NCBI GenBank assembly: GCA_028554795.2
Contig: CM068824.1
Coordinates: 163,550,130 to 163,614,129, forward strand
DNA length: 64,000 nucleotides
Direction of reading: 5' to 3'
From: Sinohyriopsis cumingii
Taxonomy: Eukaryota; Mollusca; Bivalvia; Unionida; Unionidae
Shown here: positions 1 to 13,100 of the stretch, piece after piece
Layout of the letters: every line of letters begins with the position of its first letter
Numbering within the stretch: the stretch's first letter is position 1
Translations under genes and position numbers: made by a program
The notes under the pieces: model-generated
Told to the model about the DNA's origin: nothing
Database searches by the model: none
Seen by the model: the letters and a program-made list of their open reading frames with translations, nothing else

Positions 1-2247
1 AAGGGTCTCTGATCCCTTCAACATTTACCTTTTCCAAATACCTTCAATCTGGTCATAGGCATGATGAATCTGCAAATTTTCGGTCTATCTGATTTTTATC
101 AAATCAACCCAGTTGGTGTGCTATACTAATATCTTGTGAACCAATAATGAAGATGTTTTTATTTCTACAAAATATATAACCTTCTTTATACTAATGTGTG
201 TCGAATAAGGATGAAATCCCTCAACAGACTCCAGTTTATAATCCATATACAGCTTTCTGTGTTGACTGTATTACATGCGTATGCATATATGAGACACCTC
301 CGAATGACCATTTATTCGTTTAAACTTATTATCAAGTGGGTAGATGGTGTTTTCGTACCGATGTTATTTCGTACTCGCCGGAGATCAAAGGTTTTGTACC
401 CAAAGTTAGTTGGTTTCGTACTTGAAGGACAGTGGCTTCGTACACGTGAACTGGAGGTTTATTATCCGGTTGTTGCCCGGAATAATGTAATAATCACACG
501 GCTAATAGAAGTGTTTTAAAATTACGCTGGATCAAAAAAGAACGTGTGTGTCAGGAATAAAAACTAATTATGTGAAACAAAAAATGAGGAACAACTGCGC
601 AAAACTGTCACGAAACGAGTCCAAGCTTGATCCAAATGTCCGAAACTTACAGGATGTTTTCAGATTTATAAATTATATATGAAAATATAAATTTAAACAC
701 TTATTTAAATCTGAGTGAAAATACAAGATTTAAGATAAATCGGCAAAAATTAAAATACTTAAGTTAAATTGGGGGAAAATACATGTCATCGGACACGGAG
801 AATGTTTTCTTTCGGATAGATGAATATTGCTTGTTTTGGTTTGGGTTTTTTGTTTCTTAGTTATAATGACATTTTTTCTAAAGGGATTTCATTCTTATAG
901 ACCGTAATCGTTCCATCTTGAATGGATGGGCGATATAAACGTCATAATTGTCTTCTATCACGACGATATCAACATGTCAAAGTTAAGTGGTTTAATCCAA
1001 GGTAATTTATGTCGGCTTTTCATATCTGCAACCTAAAGAAATAAGCAAACTATAAAATAAATAATAAATTAATATAGTTTGTCACGTGTTCTTCAACTGG
1101 CGTTTATGAAACCTCTTCGCTTCAGGTACGAAACCACTCGCGTGGGTTCGAAACCTCTCGGGCACGATACCTGTTGGGTACGAATAAACAAGAAAACGAC
1201 CAGTTGCACCTGCAGCAGTTTCATAGGACAAGCAAAGCCAAGAGGAAAAATTGTTATATAATACAGTTTTAGTATGATACGATGAATATTTGCTACATCG
1301 AACAGCATTTAGCTGTGAACTGGCTTACACTTGATATTTTAGAACGTTCTTGAAGTATCACTAAAACGTGTGTTATCAGCCCTGCAACTAAACATCGACC
1401 GGAAATATTGATATCTTATATATGGCGTTTAAAATTTCTGTAAAACCTTTGCTTATATATGAATAACAGAGGTCTTTTGATCACATCAATAGTTATAAAA
1501 GTAGCAATTAATTAAGTAATTAAAACCGACGGTAAAAGGTAATTTAATTGAAGGAAACTTCAGTACAATAAAGTCAAACTTCATATATTTTCACTGTGTT
1601 AAATACATCGATTTCCACGAATATTTATAGAATCATTGATATAATCACGAATGACCACTCTAAACTCATCTTGGTTTATTTTTCCTTTCAGTGGACGTGC
1701 GCCGTGAGGTGAGGGAAAAACGAGAAAAGGAACTGCAAACGTTAGCGTTAAGTGCATTCGGACCAACGGTTAACATGAATGCATTTAAATAATAGTTTTT
1801 TAATGTATGAAATATCAGACATTTTCTTTGATCTTCCATGTTTTGCGAAGAGGCTGCAAAGTTGTACAATGGTTAAAATGTGAAAAGAATAAACTAGCAT
1901 CGCCTAGACTGTGATATGAAGTTCTTCAATGTTCTGGAATTCCATCTAATTCAAACGGCATTTGAGCGGAAGTAAGTTGGACGAACTTGAATAGTTGAGG
2001 AATCTGGATTTTGCGTGTTTTAGTAAGAAAAAATATTATTTCTGTAGTTTTGCCTTGCCTTTTGCATACTCGCTATTATTCTGTTAGATGTTGTACATGG
2101 GTATGCTTTCAATACAATACTATCAGAACGCATGCAAAATTAGTTCCATAAAACCAAATTTAAAAAGAAAAGATTGTAATATACAATACAGTAGTTAGTA
2201 GGTAGGTGAAATAATTGAAATGACGGAAATATTTAACATAATGCTGT
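1..2247. other. AT-rich intergenic DNA, no gene seen
   Basis: I see no supportable gene. Two short stretches (about 355-520 and 1085-1200) carry degenerate copies of a roughly 25-bp motif containing GGTTTCGTACCTGAAG-like text, in opposite orientations, so a diverged inverted repeat is possible. The open frame at 196-519 shows no domain and lies partly on this repeat. Confidence 0.5.
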
Positions 2248-3555
2248 CATCTTCTATCCCATATAGTGGGTATCTCATAGCACAGGGGTGTCAAACTCAA
2301 TCGCTCAGCGGGCCAAACTCACAAATCACACGTAAGGTTGCGGGCCGAACAGGATAAACATTCAATAAGCGGAAAATTAAACCTTTTTCAAACATTAATA
2401 TAAATTAAAACAGAAAAAAGTTTTAATAATAAAAAATCATTGGCATACCCATTTTCGCTCTTATGCCAATTTCTCAGAACTGGATGTTTGGCAAGGCTGC
2501 TAATTAGGGAATTTGATTTGCACTTTATATCGCAGGGCCATTAAAAAATATTTTTGCCTAAAAGTCTCTCTCGGGCCGGATATAATTGTACGCCGGGCCT
2601 GATGTGGCCCGCGGGCCTTGAGTTTGACACATGTGTCATAGCATTTTCTATCCCATATAGTGGGTATCTCATAGCATCTTCTATCCCATATAGTGGGTAT
2701 CACAAAGCGTCATATATCCCATGTAGAGGGTATCTCATAGCATCCTCTATCCCATGTAGTAGGTATCTCCTAGCATCTTCTATCCCATATAGAGGGTATC
2801 TCCTAGCATCTTCTATCCCATATAGGGGGTATCTCATAGCATCTTCTATCCCATGTAGTTGGTATCTCAAAGCATCTTCTATCCCATATAGTGGGTATCT
2901 CATAGCGTCATCTATCCCATATAATGGGTATCTCATAACATCTTCTATCCCATATAGTGGGTATCTAATAGCATCTTCTATCCCATGTTGCGGATAACCC
3001 CTAGTATATTATATCTCATGTAGTGAGTATCTCATAGCATCATCTATCCCATATAGTGGGTATCTCATAGCGTCATCTATCCCATGTAGTGGGTATCTCA
3101 TGGCATCCTCTATCCCATGTAGTAGGTATTTCGTAGCATCCATTATCCCATGTAGTGTATAACACCTAGCATCTTATAACCCATGTAGTGGGTATCTCAT
3201 AGCATTTTCCATCCCATATAGTGGGTATCTCATAGCGTCATCTATCCCATATAGTGGGTATCTCATAGCATTTTCTATCCCATGTAGTGGGTCTCTCATA
3301 GCATCTTCTATCCCATATAGTGGGTATCTCATAGCGTCACCTATCCCATATAGTGGGTATCTGATAGCATCTTCTATCCCATGTAGTAGGTATCTCATAG
3401 CATCTTCTATCCCATATAGTGGGTATCTCATAGCGTCACCTATCCCATGTAGTAGGTATCTTATAGCAGCCATTATCCCATGTAGTGGATATACCCTATC
3501 ATCTTCCATCCCATGCAGGGGGTATTCTCTAGAATCCTCTATCGGATACAACGGG
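2246..3555. repeat. 33-bp minisatellite (interrupted by a hAT MITE)
   Basis: Tandem copies of a 33-bp unit, core CTATCCCATATAGTGGGTAT followed by CTCATAGCATCTT, about 28 copies with point variants. One unit lies before the insertion at 2283 and the rest after 2635. The unit is 11 codons long and lacks stops in some frames, so long repetitive frames exist on both strands; there is no sign that they are genes. The core holds a partial palindrome (ATCCCATATAGTGGGTAT). Confidence 0.92.
2283..2635. mobile_element. hAT-type MITE with 8-bp target duplication
   Basis: A 353-bp non-coding element. It starts CAGGGGTGTCAAACTCAA and ends TTGAGTTTGACACATGTG, an imperfect terminal inverted repeat, with the internal text GCGGGCC near both ends. 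It is bounded by a perfect 8-bp duplication TCATAGCA (2275-2282 and 2636-2643). CAGGGGTGTCAAACTC ends with 8-bp duplications are typical of non-autonomous hAT elements; membership is from termini only, with no transposase present. Confidence 0.88.
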
Positions 3556-3559
3556 TATG

Positions 3560-4097
3560 GTTTGTAGATGTGACAGCTATAAAACGATTCATATTGGGTA
3601 CTCATACAAGTGTCATATTTGGACACGTGTTTTCATATGGTGATGTAACTTGACTTGTCTTAATATTAAAAGTTTAAATTCAAATTTCCATTTTTTCTCT
3701 TGGCTAAATTGTCTGTCTAAAATGTTGCAGGAAATCCAGGGTATATGATATTTGTAATTACGCCTCCACGTTTAGAGTTTGGTGATTTGTTGTTGATTTT
3801 GGAGAGTCGGTGTTGGAAAAATATTTAGTAATTTGAGATAGAAATAAGTCTTTGTATCGGGTGTGTGGGTTGTATTTTGTGTTGCATGGCGTGAAATACT
3901 ACTACTAAGAAAAGGTTACTAGTAAGTCATACATATGCAAAACAGTAGAAAACCATATAAGCCTGAAATGATAGTTTTGTGATGTGCGGCGATTATGCTA
4001 TAAGATGAAATCATATCTAATATTTCATTTAACAACAACTGTTGTCCTGGGGTTCTTGGGAGTATTGGAAAACGTGTACTATTAAGCCACGTTCACG
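3560..4097. other. intergenic, nothing recognised
   Basis: About 540 bp of unique-looking AT-rich DNA between two minisatellites. I see no coding frame with a recognisable domain, no RNA gene and no repeat. Confidence 0.5.
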
Positions 4098-4566
4098 CAG
4101 ATGTTTGATTGGCTCGGTAAGAGGCCAATTGCGTGTTACAATATTCAGATGTTTGATTGGCTCGGTAAGAGGCCTATTGAGTGTTACAATATTCAGATGT
4201 TTGATTGGCTCGGTAAGAGGCCTGTTGCGTGTAACAATATTCAGATGTTTGATTGGCTCGGTAAGAGGCCAATTGCGTGTTACAATATTCAGATGTTTGA
4301 TTGGCTCGGTAAGAGGCCAATTGCGTGTTACAATATTCAGATGTTTGATTGGCTCGGTAAGAGGCCTGTTGCGTGTAACAATATTCAGATGTTTGATTGG
4401 CTCGGTAAGAGGCCAATTGCGTGTTACAATATTCAGATGTTTGATTGGCTCGGTAAGAGGCCAATTGCGTGTTACAATATTCAGATGTTTGATTGGCTCG
4501 GTAAGAGGCCTATTGCGTGTTACAGTATTCAGATGTTTGATTGGCTCGGTGTGTAACAATATTCAG
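4098..4566. repeat. 48-bp minisatellite
   Basis: Nine units plus a partial unit of 48 bp, each starting CAGATGTTTGATTGGCTCGG and ending TTACAATATT, very homogeneous. Variants alternate between AATTGCGTGTT and TGTTGCGTGTA. Because 48 is a multiple of 3 and the unit lacks stops in several frames, repetitive frames run on both strands (16-residue period). I see no flanking unique coding sequence. Confidence 0.93.
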
Positions 4567-7107
4567 AATACAGACATGGATCAACAAAATGTTGGAATGA
4601 CCGAGCTAATAAGGAAGAAAGTTCCGGAAAATCGGCCAACTACTTGAAATGGACAATTATTGCTCACGTTACGTGTTTGCATAAACTTACCACATATAGA
4701 TTTAAGTTCTAGATGTAAAAAAAAAACAAATATGTTTAAAAAACGTCATGACTATAGGGCACTTTTTACCCTGACAGTGATTTAGGGGTCACTCACACAT
4801 TTTCATTGATTTAGGGATCACCCACACATTTTCATTATACAGTTTGGTTGTACATACGGCGCTAATAATCCTCATTAAATACTAACGTCGGCTCAGACCA
4901 TGGTCCAGCTGGGGGATGTATAAAGACTTTTTCTCAATATTTAATACCAACGACTCGTTCTACCTGGAATTGAAATTATGCTATCATAGCTGCTGGCCGA
5001 AAATTAAATTAAGGAAATAAGCTAATTTGTATAGTGATGTTCACGAAGCAAGAATTAATCGATAAAATCCCCAAAATTGCATATCAATATATAAAAATGG
5101 TAATGGGCTGTTTTAAGATAAAGTTTATACTATAATTTTCTCTTCAAATTTTGATAACAGTGATTTTACGATTTAACAATGAGAAGTAATGCACACGCAC
5201 ACACACAAAACCCCAGTAATGACCATCCCCGAACAGTGATTATTAAATATATAAGACGAGTAAGGTATGTGTTTCTCAGTTTGATAAATGCATATTGTGG
5301 TTCTGTTATTATTATAGAAAAGTAAATTATGTAAAACTAAGTTACATTTTTCATGGAAAATAAATTCTGTCAACACCAGGTGTTTAACATAATGGAGGAA
5401 GGGGTGAAGGCTGTTCTCGTGTGAATTATAAAGAGGTGAAAATGTTGATGTATCATTTGCTACATAATATTGTTCATAAATCGATAAATATTATACATGT
5501 ATGTGTGTGTAGTGTGTGACAGATTTATTTATTATGGCACGTGTCACCAAACATGCCTGAAAGTGTCATAAAACTTTCGGCTGAAAATCTTACGCGTCAC
5601 CGGTGAGGAATGCACTTTTCTTCTAAAAATGTATACAAGTTAACGTATTTAAATAGCTGTTCTTGTTACATGCTCTTTATTTCCTACACTAATTTCATGC
5701 AGAGATAAGCTACAAGAGCAAGAAATAATATTTCTTTTCAGGAAAATAGATAGCAAAAACTCGAGTGTCATTGTAGCTTCGATCGATGCAAAATGTACTA
5801 AAAGTCCGAAACATCTCACTGGCTCTCTTTGGGGGACCTGTTTTGGGTGAACAAGGAATTTAATGATACATGTCTAAATCATCTTAAATCATATCTTCTG
5901 GCCTTGTAAAGATTAGTCACCGTCGGTACAAGTATATTAATGGAACAGAGTATTTTGTAAAGAACAACAGGACCCTGAAATATCACCAAGTGACAGAAAC
6001 TAAACCGATTCAAAATGTTAAAGCAGAAGGAAATGTTCATTGATAGGTTGTAGTGTATCTGTTTTAAGTGTCTTGTCTACGTGGATAAATGAAAAAATTA
6101 ATAATTTTTTGAAAGATCGTCAGATAATAGTAGTTCTTTAGATACCAAGAAAATCAAGACAATAAAAGAGAACATACTCTTATACATAGGGAACACCTCT
6201 CCGCAGGAGTCAGCAAGACTTAGTCAACATGTAATCCATTGTCAGATATTCTTTAACAGGTGTCCACCGACTTAAGCGATTTCGACTTAAGAAAATTGCG
6301 TTGCTCGATTTCATATGAAGTTTTGTTAAATTTCAAACTTAAGTGCAGACTAAAAAATAATATTATTTGTCTATAATCCCAAACTTGGGATTCTTAAACG
6401 GCAAAATGTTTCAAAGTTATTCGAATTACGTCTTTTTCCAAACGAAAATCAAGGACAGTGAAACCAAAAATTTCGAGTGACTCGATTTCGAGTTACGCGA
6501 CGGCTCTTTAGAACGCAGATATCTGATAGTCTGGGATTAGCCGTATTAAAACGCATAATGCCTTATCCCGACACTTTTATGTATTGTTAATTGGAGTCCA
6601 AACATGTCTGAATAATTTTATAAACATTTGAAATGATCTGAAGAATTGCACATTTTTAAAACTTTTTGTCAAATTTCTGTTAGCTCTCAGACTGAATATA
6701 GAAGCTTATTTTCAGAATAAATTTAAAAGGGAGGTATCAGTTCCTCTCGAGGGTACAAAAGACAATTTTGTGATATTCACCAATATGATTAATATTTCCT
6801 GTCTCGTGTCCAAGATCTTCAACTTCTGCATCAGTTAGCAAAACTAATTGCTAAAACAACATTCATCTCACAAAGAAATAACTACCTCGTGAGTGTATGG
6901 CACACAATTGGGTGTGTATGACTTGATTCACTTAAAAGCACAGTATCCATTATCGCTCACTCATTGCATTCGCTCACTCACTCAACCCTCGCTTACTCAC
7001 CCCATCATCCACTCACTCACTCACTAGGTAGGGTGATTTTCAGTAGTTCAAACATAATGAGTAAACATTAAGCATACGCAGTCCCGTGAAATATACATTA
7101 AAACCCC
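4567..7107. other. intergenic, small repeats only
   Basis: No gene seen. It holds a two-copy repeat of TGATTTAGGGGTCACTCACA at about 4778-4838, a short GT tract near 5500, a stretch at about 6255-6510 with repeated CGATTTCGACTTAAG-like text that could be a decayed transposon end, and a CACT-rich microsatellite at about 6955-7025. Confidence 0.5.
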
Positions 7108-10100
7108 TTCTTGGTACTGATCTTGTAATCTAGTCGTACTTGATACGGATCAATAGGTCTGTTGTACTTGGTAATGATCTTGTAGTCTGTTGTACTTGGT
7201 ACGGATCTTGTAGTCTGTTGTACTTGGCACGGATCTTGTAGTCTGTTGTACTTGGTACGGATCTTGTAGCCTGTTGTACTAGTTTGCTGTACTTGGTAGT
7301 AATCTTGTAGTCTCTTGTACTTGGTACGGATCTTGTAGTTTGTTGTACTTGGTACGGATCTTTTAGTCTGTTGTACCTGATATGATCTTATAGTCTGCTG
7401 TACTTGGTACGTATCTTGTAGTCTGTTGTACTTGTTAGTGATCTTGTAGTCTCTTGTACTTGGTACGGATCTTGAAGTCTAGTTGTACCTGGTAGTGATC
7501 TTGTAATCTGTTGTACTTGGTAGTGATCTTGGAGTCTGTTGTACTTGGTACGCGTCATGTAGTCTGTTGTACTTGGTACAGATCTTGTAGTCTGCTGTAC
7601 TTGGTAGTGATCTTATAGTCTGTTGTACTTGGTACGGATCTTGTAGTCTGTTGTACTTGGTAGTGATCTTGTAGTCTTTTGTACTTGGTAGTGATCTTGT
7701 AGTCTGCTGTACTTGGTGCGGATCTTGTAGTCTGTTGTACTTGGTACGGATCTTGTAGTCTGTTGTACTTGGTAGTGATCTTGTAGTCTCTTGTACTTGG
7801 TGCGGATCTTGTAGTCTGTTGTACTTGGTACGGATCTTGAAGTCTAGTTGTACCTGATAGACATCTTGTAGTCTGTTGTACTTGGTACGGATCTTGTAGC
7901 CTGTTGTACTTGGTACGGATCTTGTAGTTTGTTGTACTTGGTACGGATCTTGTAGTCTGTTGTACCTGATAGTGATCTTGTAGTCTGCTGTACTTGGTAC
8001 GGATCTCGTAGTCTGTTGTACTTGGTAGTGATCTTGAAGACATGTTGTACTTGGCAGTGATCTTGAAGACCTGTTGTACTTGACAGTGATACTGAAGACC
8101 TGTTGTACTTGGTACGGATCATGTAGTCTGTTGTATTTGGTACGGATCTTGTAGTATGTTGCACTTGGTAGTGATCTTGTAGTCTGCTGTACTTGGTAGT
8201 GATCTTGTAGTCTGTTGTACTTGGTGCGGACCTTGTAGTCTGTTGTACTTGGTACGGATCTTAAAGTCTGTTGTACTTGGTACGGATCTTGAAGTCTGGT
8301 TGTACCTGATAGTGATCTTGTAGTCTGTTGTACTTGGTACGGATCTTGTAGCCTGTTGTACTAGTTTGTTGTACTTGGTAGTGATCTTGTAGTCTCTTGT
8401 ACTTGGTACGGATCTTGTAATCTGTTGTACCTGATAGTGATCTTGTAGTCTGCTGTACCTGGTACGTATCTTGTAGTCTGTTGTACTTGGTAGTGATCTT
8501 GAAGACTTGTTGTACTTGGCAGTGATCTTCAAGACCTGTTGTACTTGGTACGGATCATGTAGTCTGTTGTACTTGGTAGTGATCTTGTAATCTGTTGTAC
8601 TTGGTATTGATCTTGTAGTCTGTTGTACTTGGAAGTGATCTTGTAGTCTGTTGTACTTGGTACGGATTTTGTAGTCTATGTACTTGGTACGGATCTTGTA
8701 GTCTGTTGTACTTGGTAGTGATCTTGTAGTCTCTTGTACTTGGTACGGATCTTGTAGTCTGTTGCACTTGGTACGGATCTTGAAGTCTAGTTGTACCTGA
8801 TAGTGATCTTGCAGTCTGTTGTACTTGGCACGGACCTTCTGGCCTGTTTACTAGTTTGTTGCACTTGGTAGTGATCTTGTAGTCTCTTGTACTTGGTACG
8901 GATCTTGTAGTTTGTTGTAGTGGTACGGATCATGTAGTCTGTTGTACCTGATAGTGATCTTGTAGTCTGCTGTACTTGGTACGGATCTTGTAGTCTCTTG
9001 TACTTGGTACGGATCTTGAAGTCTAGTTTTGCTTGGTACGGATCATGTAGTCTGTTGTACTTGGTACGGATCTTGTAGTCTGTTGTACTTGGTACGGTTC
9101 TTGAAGTCGAGTTGTACGTGGCAGTGATCATGTAGTCTGTTGTACTTTGTACGGATCTTGAAGCCTGTTGTACTAGTTTGTTGTACTTGGTGGTGATCTT
9201 GTAGTCGTTTGTTCTTGGTACGGATCTTGTAGTTTGTTGTACTTGGTACGGATCTTGTAGTCTGTTGTATCTGATAGTGATCTTGTAGTTTGCTGTACTT
9301 GGTCCGGATCTTGTAGTCTGATGTCCTTGGTAGGGATCTTGAAGACTTGTTGTACTTGGCAGTGATCTTGAAGACCTCTTGTACTTGGCAGTGATTTTGA
9401 AGACCTGTTGTACTTGGTACAGATCATGTTGTCTGTTATACTTGGTACGGATCTTGTAGTCTTTTGTACCTGGTAGTGATCTTGTAGTCTGTTGTACTTG
9501 GTAGTGATCTTGTAGTCTGTTGTACTTGGTAATGCTCTTGTAGTCTGTTGTACTTGGTAGTGATCTTGTTGTCTGTTGTACTTGGTAATGCTCTTGTAGT
9601 CTGTTGTACTTGGTAGTGATCCTGTAGTCTGTTGTACTTGGTACGGATCTTGTAGTCTGTTGTACTTGTTACGGATCTTGAAGTCTGTTGTACTTGGCAC
9701 GGATCTTGTAGCCTGTTGTACTAGTTTGCTGTACTTGGTAGTAATCTTGTAGTCTCTTGTACTTGGTACGGATCTTGTAGTTTGTTGTACTTGGTACGGG
9801 TATTTTAGTCTGTTGTATCTGATATGATCTTGTAGTCTGCTGTACTTGGTACGTATCTTGTAGTCTGTTGTACTTGTTAGTGATCTTGTAGTCTCTTGTA
9901 CTTGGTACGGATCTTGAAGTCTAGTTGTACCTGGTAGTGGTCTTGTAATCTGTTGTACTTGGTACGGGTCTTGGAGTCTGTTGTACTTGGTACGCGTCAT
10001 GTAGTCTGTTGTACTTGGTACAGATCTTGTAGTATGCTGTACTTGGTACGGATCTTGTAGTCTGTTGTACTTGGTAGTGATCTTATAGTGTGTTGTACTT

Positions 10101-13100
10101 GGTACGGATCTTGTAGTCTGTTGTACTTGGTAGTGATCTTGTAGTCTGTTGTACTTGGTAGTGATCTTGTAGTCTGTTGTACTTGGTAGTGATCTTGTAG
10201 TCTGCTGTACTTGGTAGTGATCTTGTAGTCTGTTGTACTTGGTGCGGATCTTGTAGTCTGTTGTACTTGGTACGGATCTTGTAGTCTGTTGTACTTGGTG
10301 CGGATCTTGTAGTCTGTTGTACTTGGTACAGATCTTGTAGTATGCTGTACTTGGTAGTGATCTTGTAGTCTGCTGTACTTGGTAGTGATCTTGTAGTCTG
10401 TTGTACTTGGTGCGGATCTTGTAGTCTGTTGTACTTGGTACGGCTCTTGTAGTCTGTTGTACTTGGTACGGATCTTGTAGTCTGTTGTACTTGGTACAGA
10501 TCTTGTAGTATGCTGTACTTGGTACGGATCTTGTAGTCTGTTGTACTTGGTAGTGATCTTATAGTGTGTTGTACTTGGTACGGATCTTGTAGTCTGTTGT
10601 ACTTGGTAGTGATCTTGTAGTCTGTTGTACTTGGTAGTGATCTTGTAGTCTGTTGTACTTGGTAGTGATCTTGTAGTCTGCTGTACTTGGTAGTGATCTT
10701 GTAGTCTGTTGTACTTGGTGCGGATCTTGTAGTCTGTTGTACTTGGTAGTGATCTTGTAGTCTGTTGTACTTGGTGCGGATCTTGTAGTCTGTTGTACTT
10801 GGTACGGATCTTGTAGTCTGTTGTACTTGGTAGTGATCTTGTAGTCTCTTGTACTTGGTGCGGATCTTGTAGTCTGTTGTACTTGGTACGGATCTTGAAG
10901 TCTAGTTGTACCTGATAGAGATGTTGTAGTCTGTTGTACTTGGTACGGATCTTGTAGTCTGTTGTACTTGGTAGTGATCTTGAAGACTTGTTGTACTTGG
11001 CAGTGATCTTGAAGACCTGTTGGACTTGACAGTGATACTGAAGACCTGTTGTACTTGGTACGGATCATGTAGTCTGTTGTATTTGGTACGGATCTTGTAG
11101 TCTGTTGTACTTGGTAGTGATCTTGTAGTCTGTTGTACTTGGTGCGGATAATGTAGTCTGTTGTACTTAGTACGGATCTTGAAGTCTAGTTGTACCTGAT
11201 AGAGATGTTGTAGTCTGTTGTACTTGGTACGTATCTTGTAGCCTGTTGTACTTGGTACGGATCTTGTAGTTTGTTGTACTTGGTACTGATCTTGAAGTCT
11301 GTTGTACCTGATAGTGATCTTGTAGTCTGCTGTACTTGGTACGGATCTTGTAGTCTGTTGTACTTGGTAGTGATCTTGAAGACTTGTTGTACTTGGCAGT
11401 GATCTTGAAGACCTGTTGTACTTGACAGTGATACTGAAGACCTGTTGCACTTAGTACGGATCTTGTAGTCTGCTGCACTTGGAAGTGATATTGTAGTCTG
11501 TTGTACTTGGTAGTGATCTTGTAGTCTGCTGTACTTGGTAGTGATCTTGTAGTCTGTTGTACTTGGTGCGGACCTTGTAGTCTGTTGTACTTGGTACGGA
11601 TCTTAAAGTCTGTTGTACTTGGTACGGATCTTGAAGTCTAGTTGTACCTGATAGTGATCTTGTAGTCTGTTGTACTTGGTACGGATCTTGTAGCCTGTTG
11701 TACTAGTTTGTTGTACTTGGTAGTGATCTTGTAGTCTCTTGTACTTGGTACGGATCTTGTAATCTGTTGTACCTGATAGTGATCTTGTAGTCTGCTGTAC
11801 CTGGTACGTATCTTGTAGTATGTTGTACTTGGTAATGATTTTGAAGACTTGTTGTACTTGGCAGTGATCTTCAAGACCTGTTGTACTTGGTACGGATCAT
11901 GTAGTCTGTTGTACTTGGTAGTGATCTTGTAATCTGTTGTACTTGGTAGTGATCTTGTAGTCTGTTGTACTTGGAAGTGATCTTGTAGTCTTTTGTACTT
12001 GGTACGGATTTTGTAGTCTGTTGTACTTGGTACGGATCTTGTAGTCTGTTGTACTTGGTAGTGATCTTGTAGTCTCTTGTACTTGGTACGGATCTTGTAG
12101 TCTGTTGTACTTGGTACGGATCTTGAAGTCTAGTTGTACCTGATAGTGATCTTGTAGTCTGTTGTACTTGGTACGGACCTTGTAGCCTGTTGTACTAGTT
12201 TGTTGTACTTGGTAGTGATCTTGTAGTCTGTTGTACCTGATAGTGATCTTGTAGTCTGCTGTACTTGGTACAGATCTTGTAGTCTTTTGTACTTGGTACG
12301 GATCTTGTAGTTTATTGTACTTGGTGCGGATACTGTAGTCTGTTGTACTTGGTAGTGATCTTGTAGTATGTTGTACTTGGTAGTGATCTTGTAATCTCTT
12401 GTACTTGGTAGTGATCTTGAAGACTTGTTGTACTTGGCAGTGATCTTGAAGACCTGTTGTCCTTGGCAGTGATCTTGAAGACCTGTTGCATTTGGTACGG
12501 ATCATGTTGTCTGTTGTACCTGGTACGGATCTTGTAGTCTGTAGTAATTGGTACGGATCTTGTAGTCTGTTGTACTTGGTAGTGATCTTGTAGTATGTTG
12601 TACTTGGTAGTGATCTTGTAGTCTGTTGTACTTGGTAGTGATCTTGAGGTCTGTTGTACTTGGTACGGATCTTGAAGTCTAGTTGTACTTGATAGTGATC
12701 TTGTAGTCTGTTGTACTTGGTACAGATCTTGAAGTCTAATTGTACTTGGTACGGATGATGTAGTCTGTTGTACTTGGTATGGATCTTGTAGTATGTTGTT
12801 GTTGGCACTGATCTTGTAGTCTGTTGTACTTGGTACGGATCTTGTAGTCTGTTGTTCTTGGTACGGATCTTGTAGTCTGTTGTACTTGGTACGGATCTTG
12901 TAGTCTGTTGTACTTGGTACTGATTTTGTAGTCTGTTGTACTTGGTATTGATCTTGTAGTCTTTTGTACTTGGTTCGGATCTTGTAGTCTGTTGTACTTG
13001 GTACGGATCTTGAAGTTTACTGGTATTTGGTAGTGATCTTGTAGTTTCTTGTACTTGGTACGGATCTTGTAGTCTCTTGTACTTGGTACGGATCTTGAAG

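Noticed and set aside
196..519. 107-codon frame near the left edge
   Set aside because: No domain, no context and partly on a degenerate repeat.
4098..4566. CRISPR-like array
   Set aside because: Direct tandem repeats without spacers, in a eukaryotic context.
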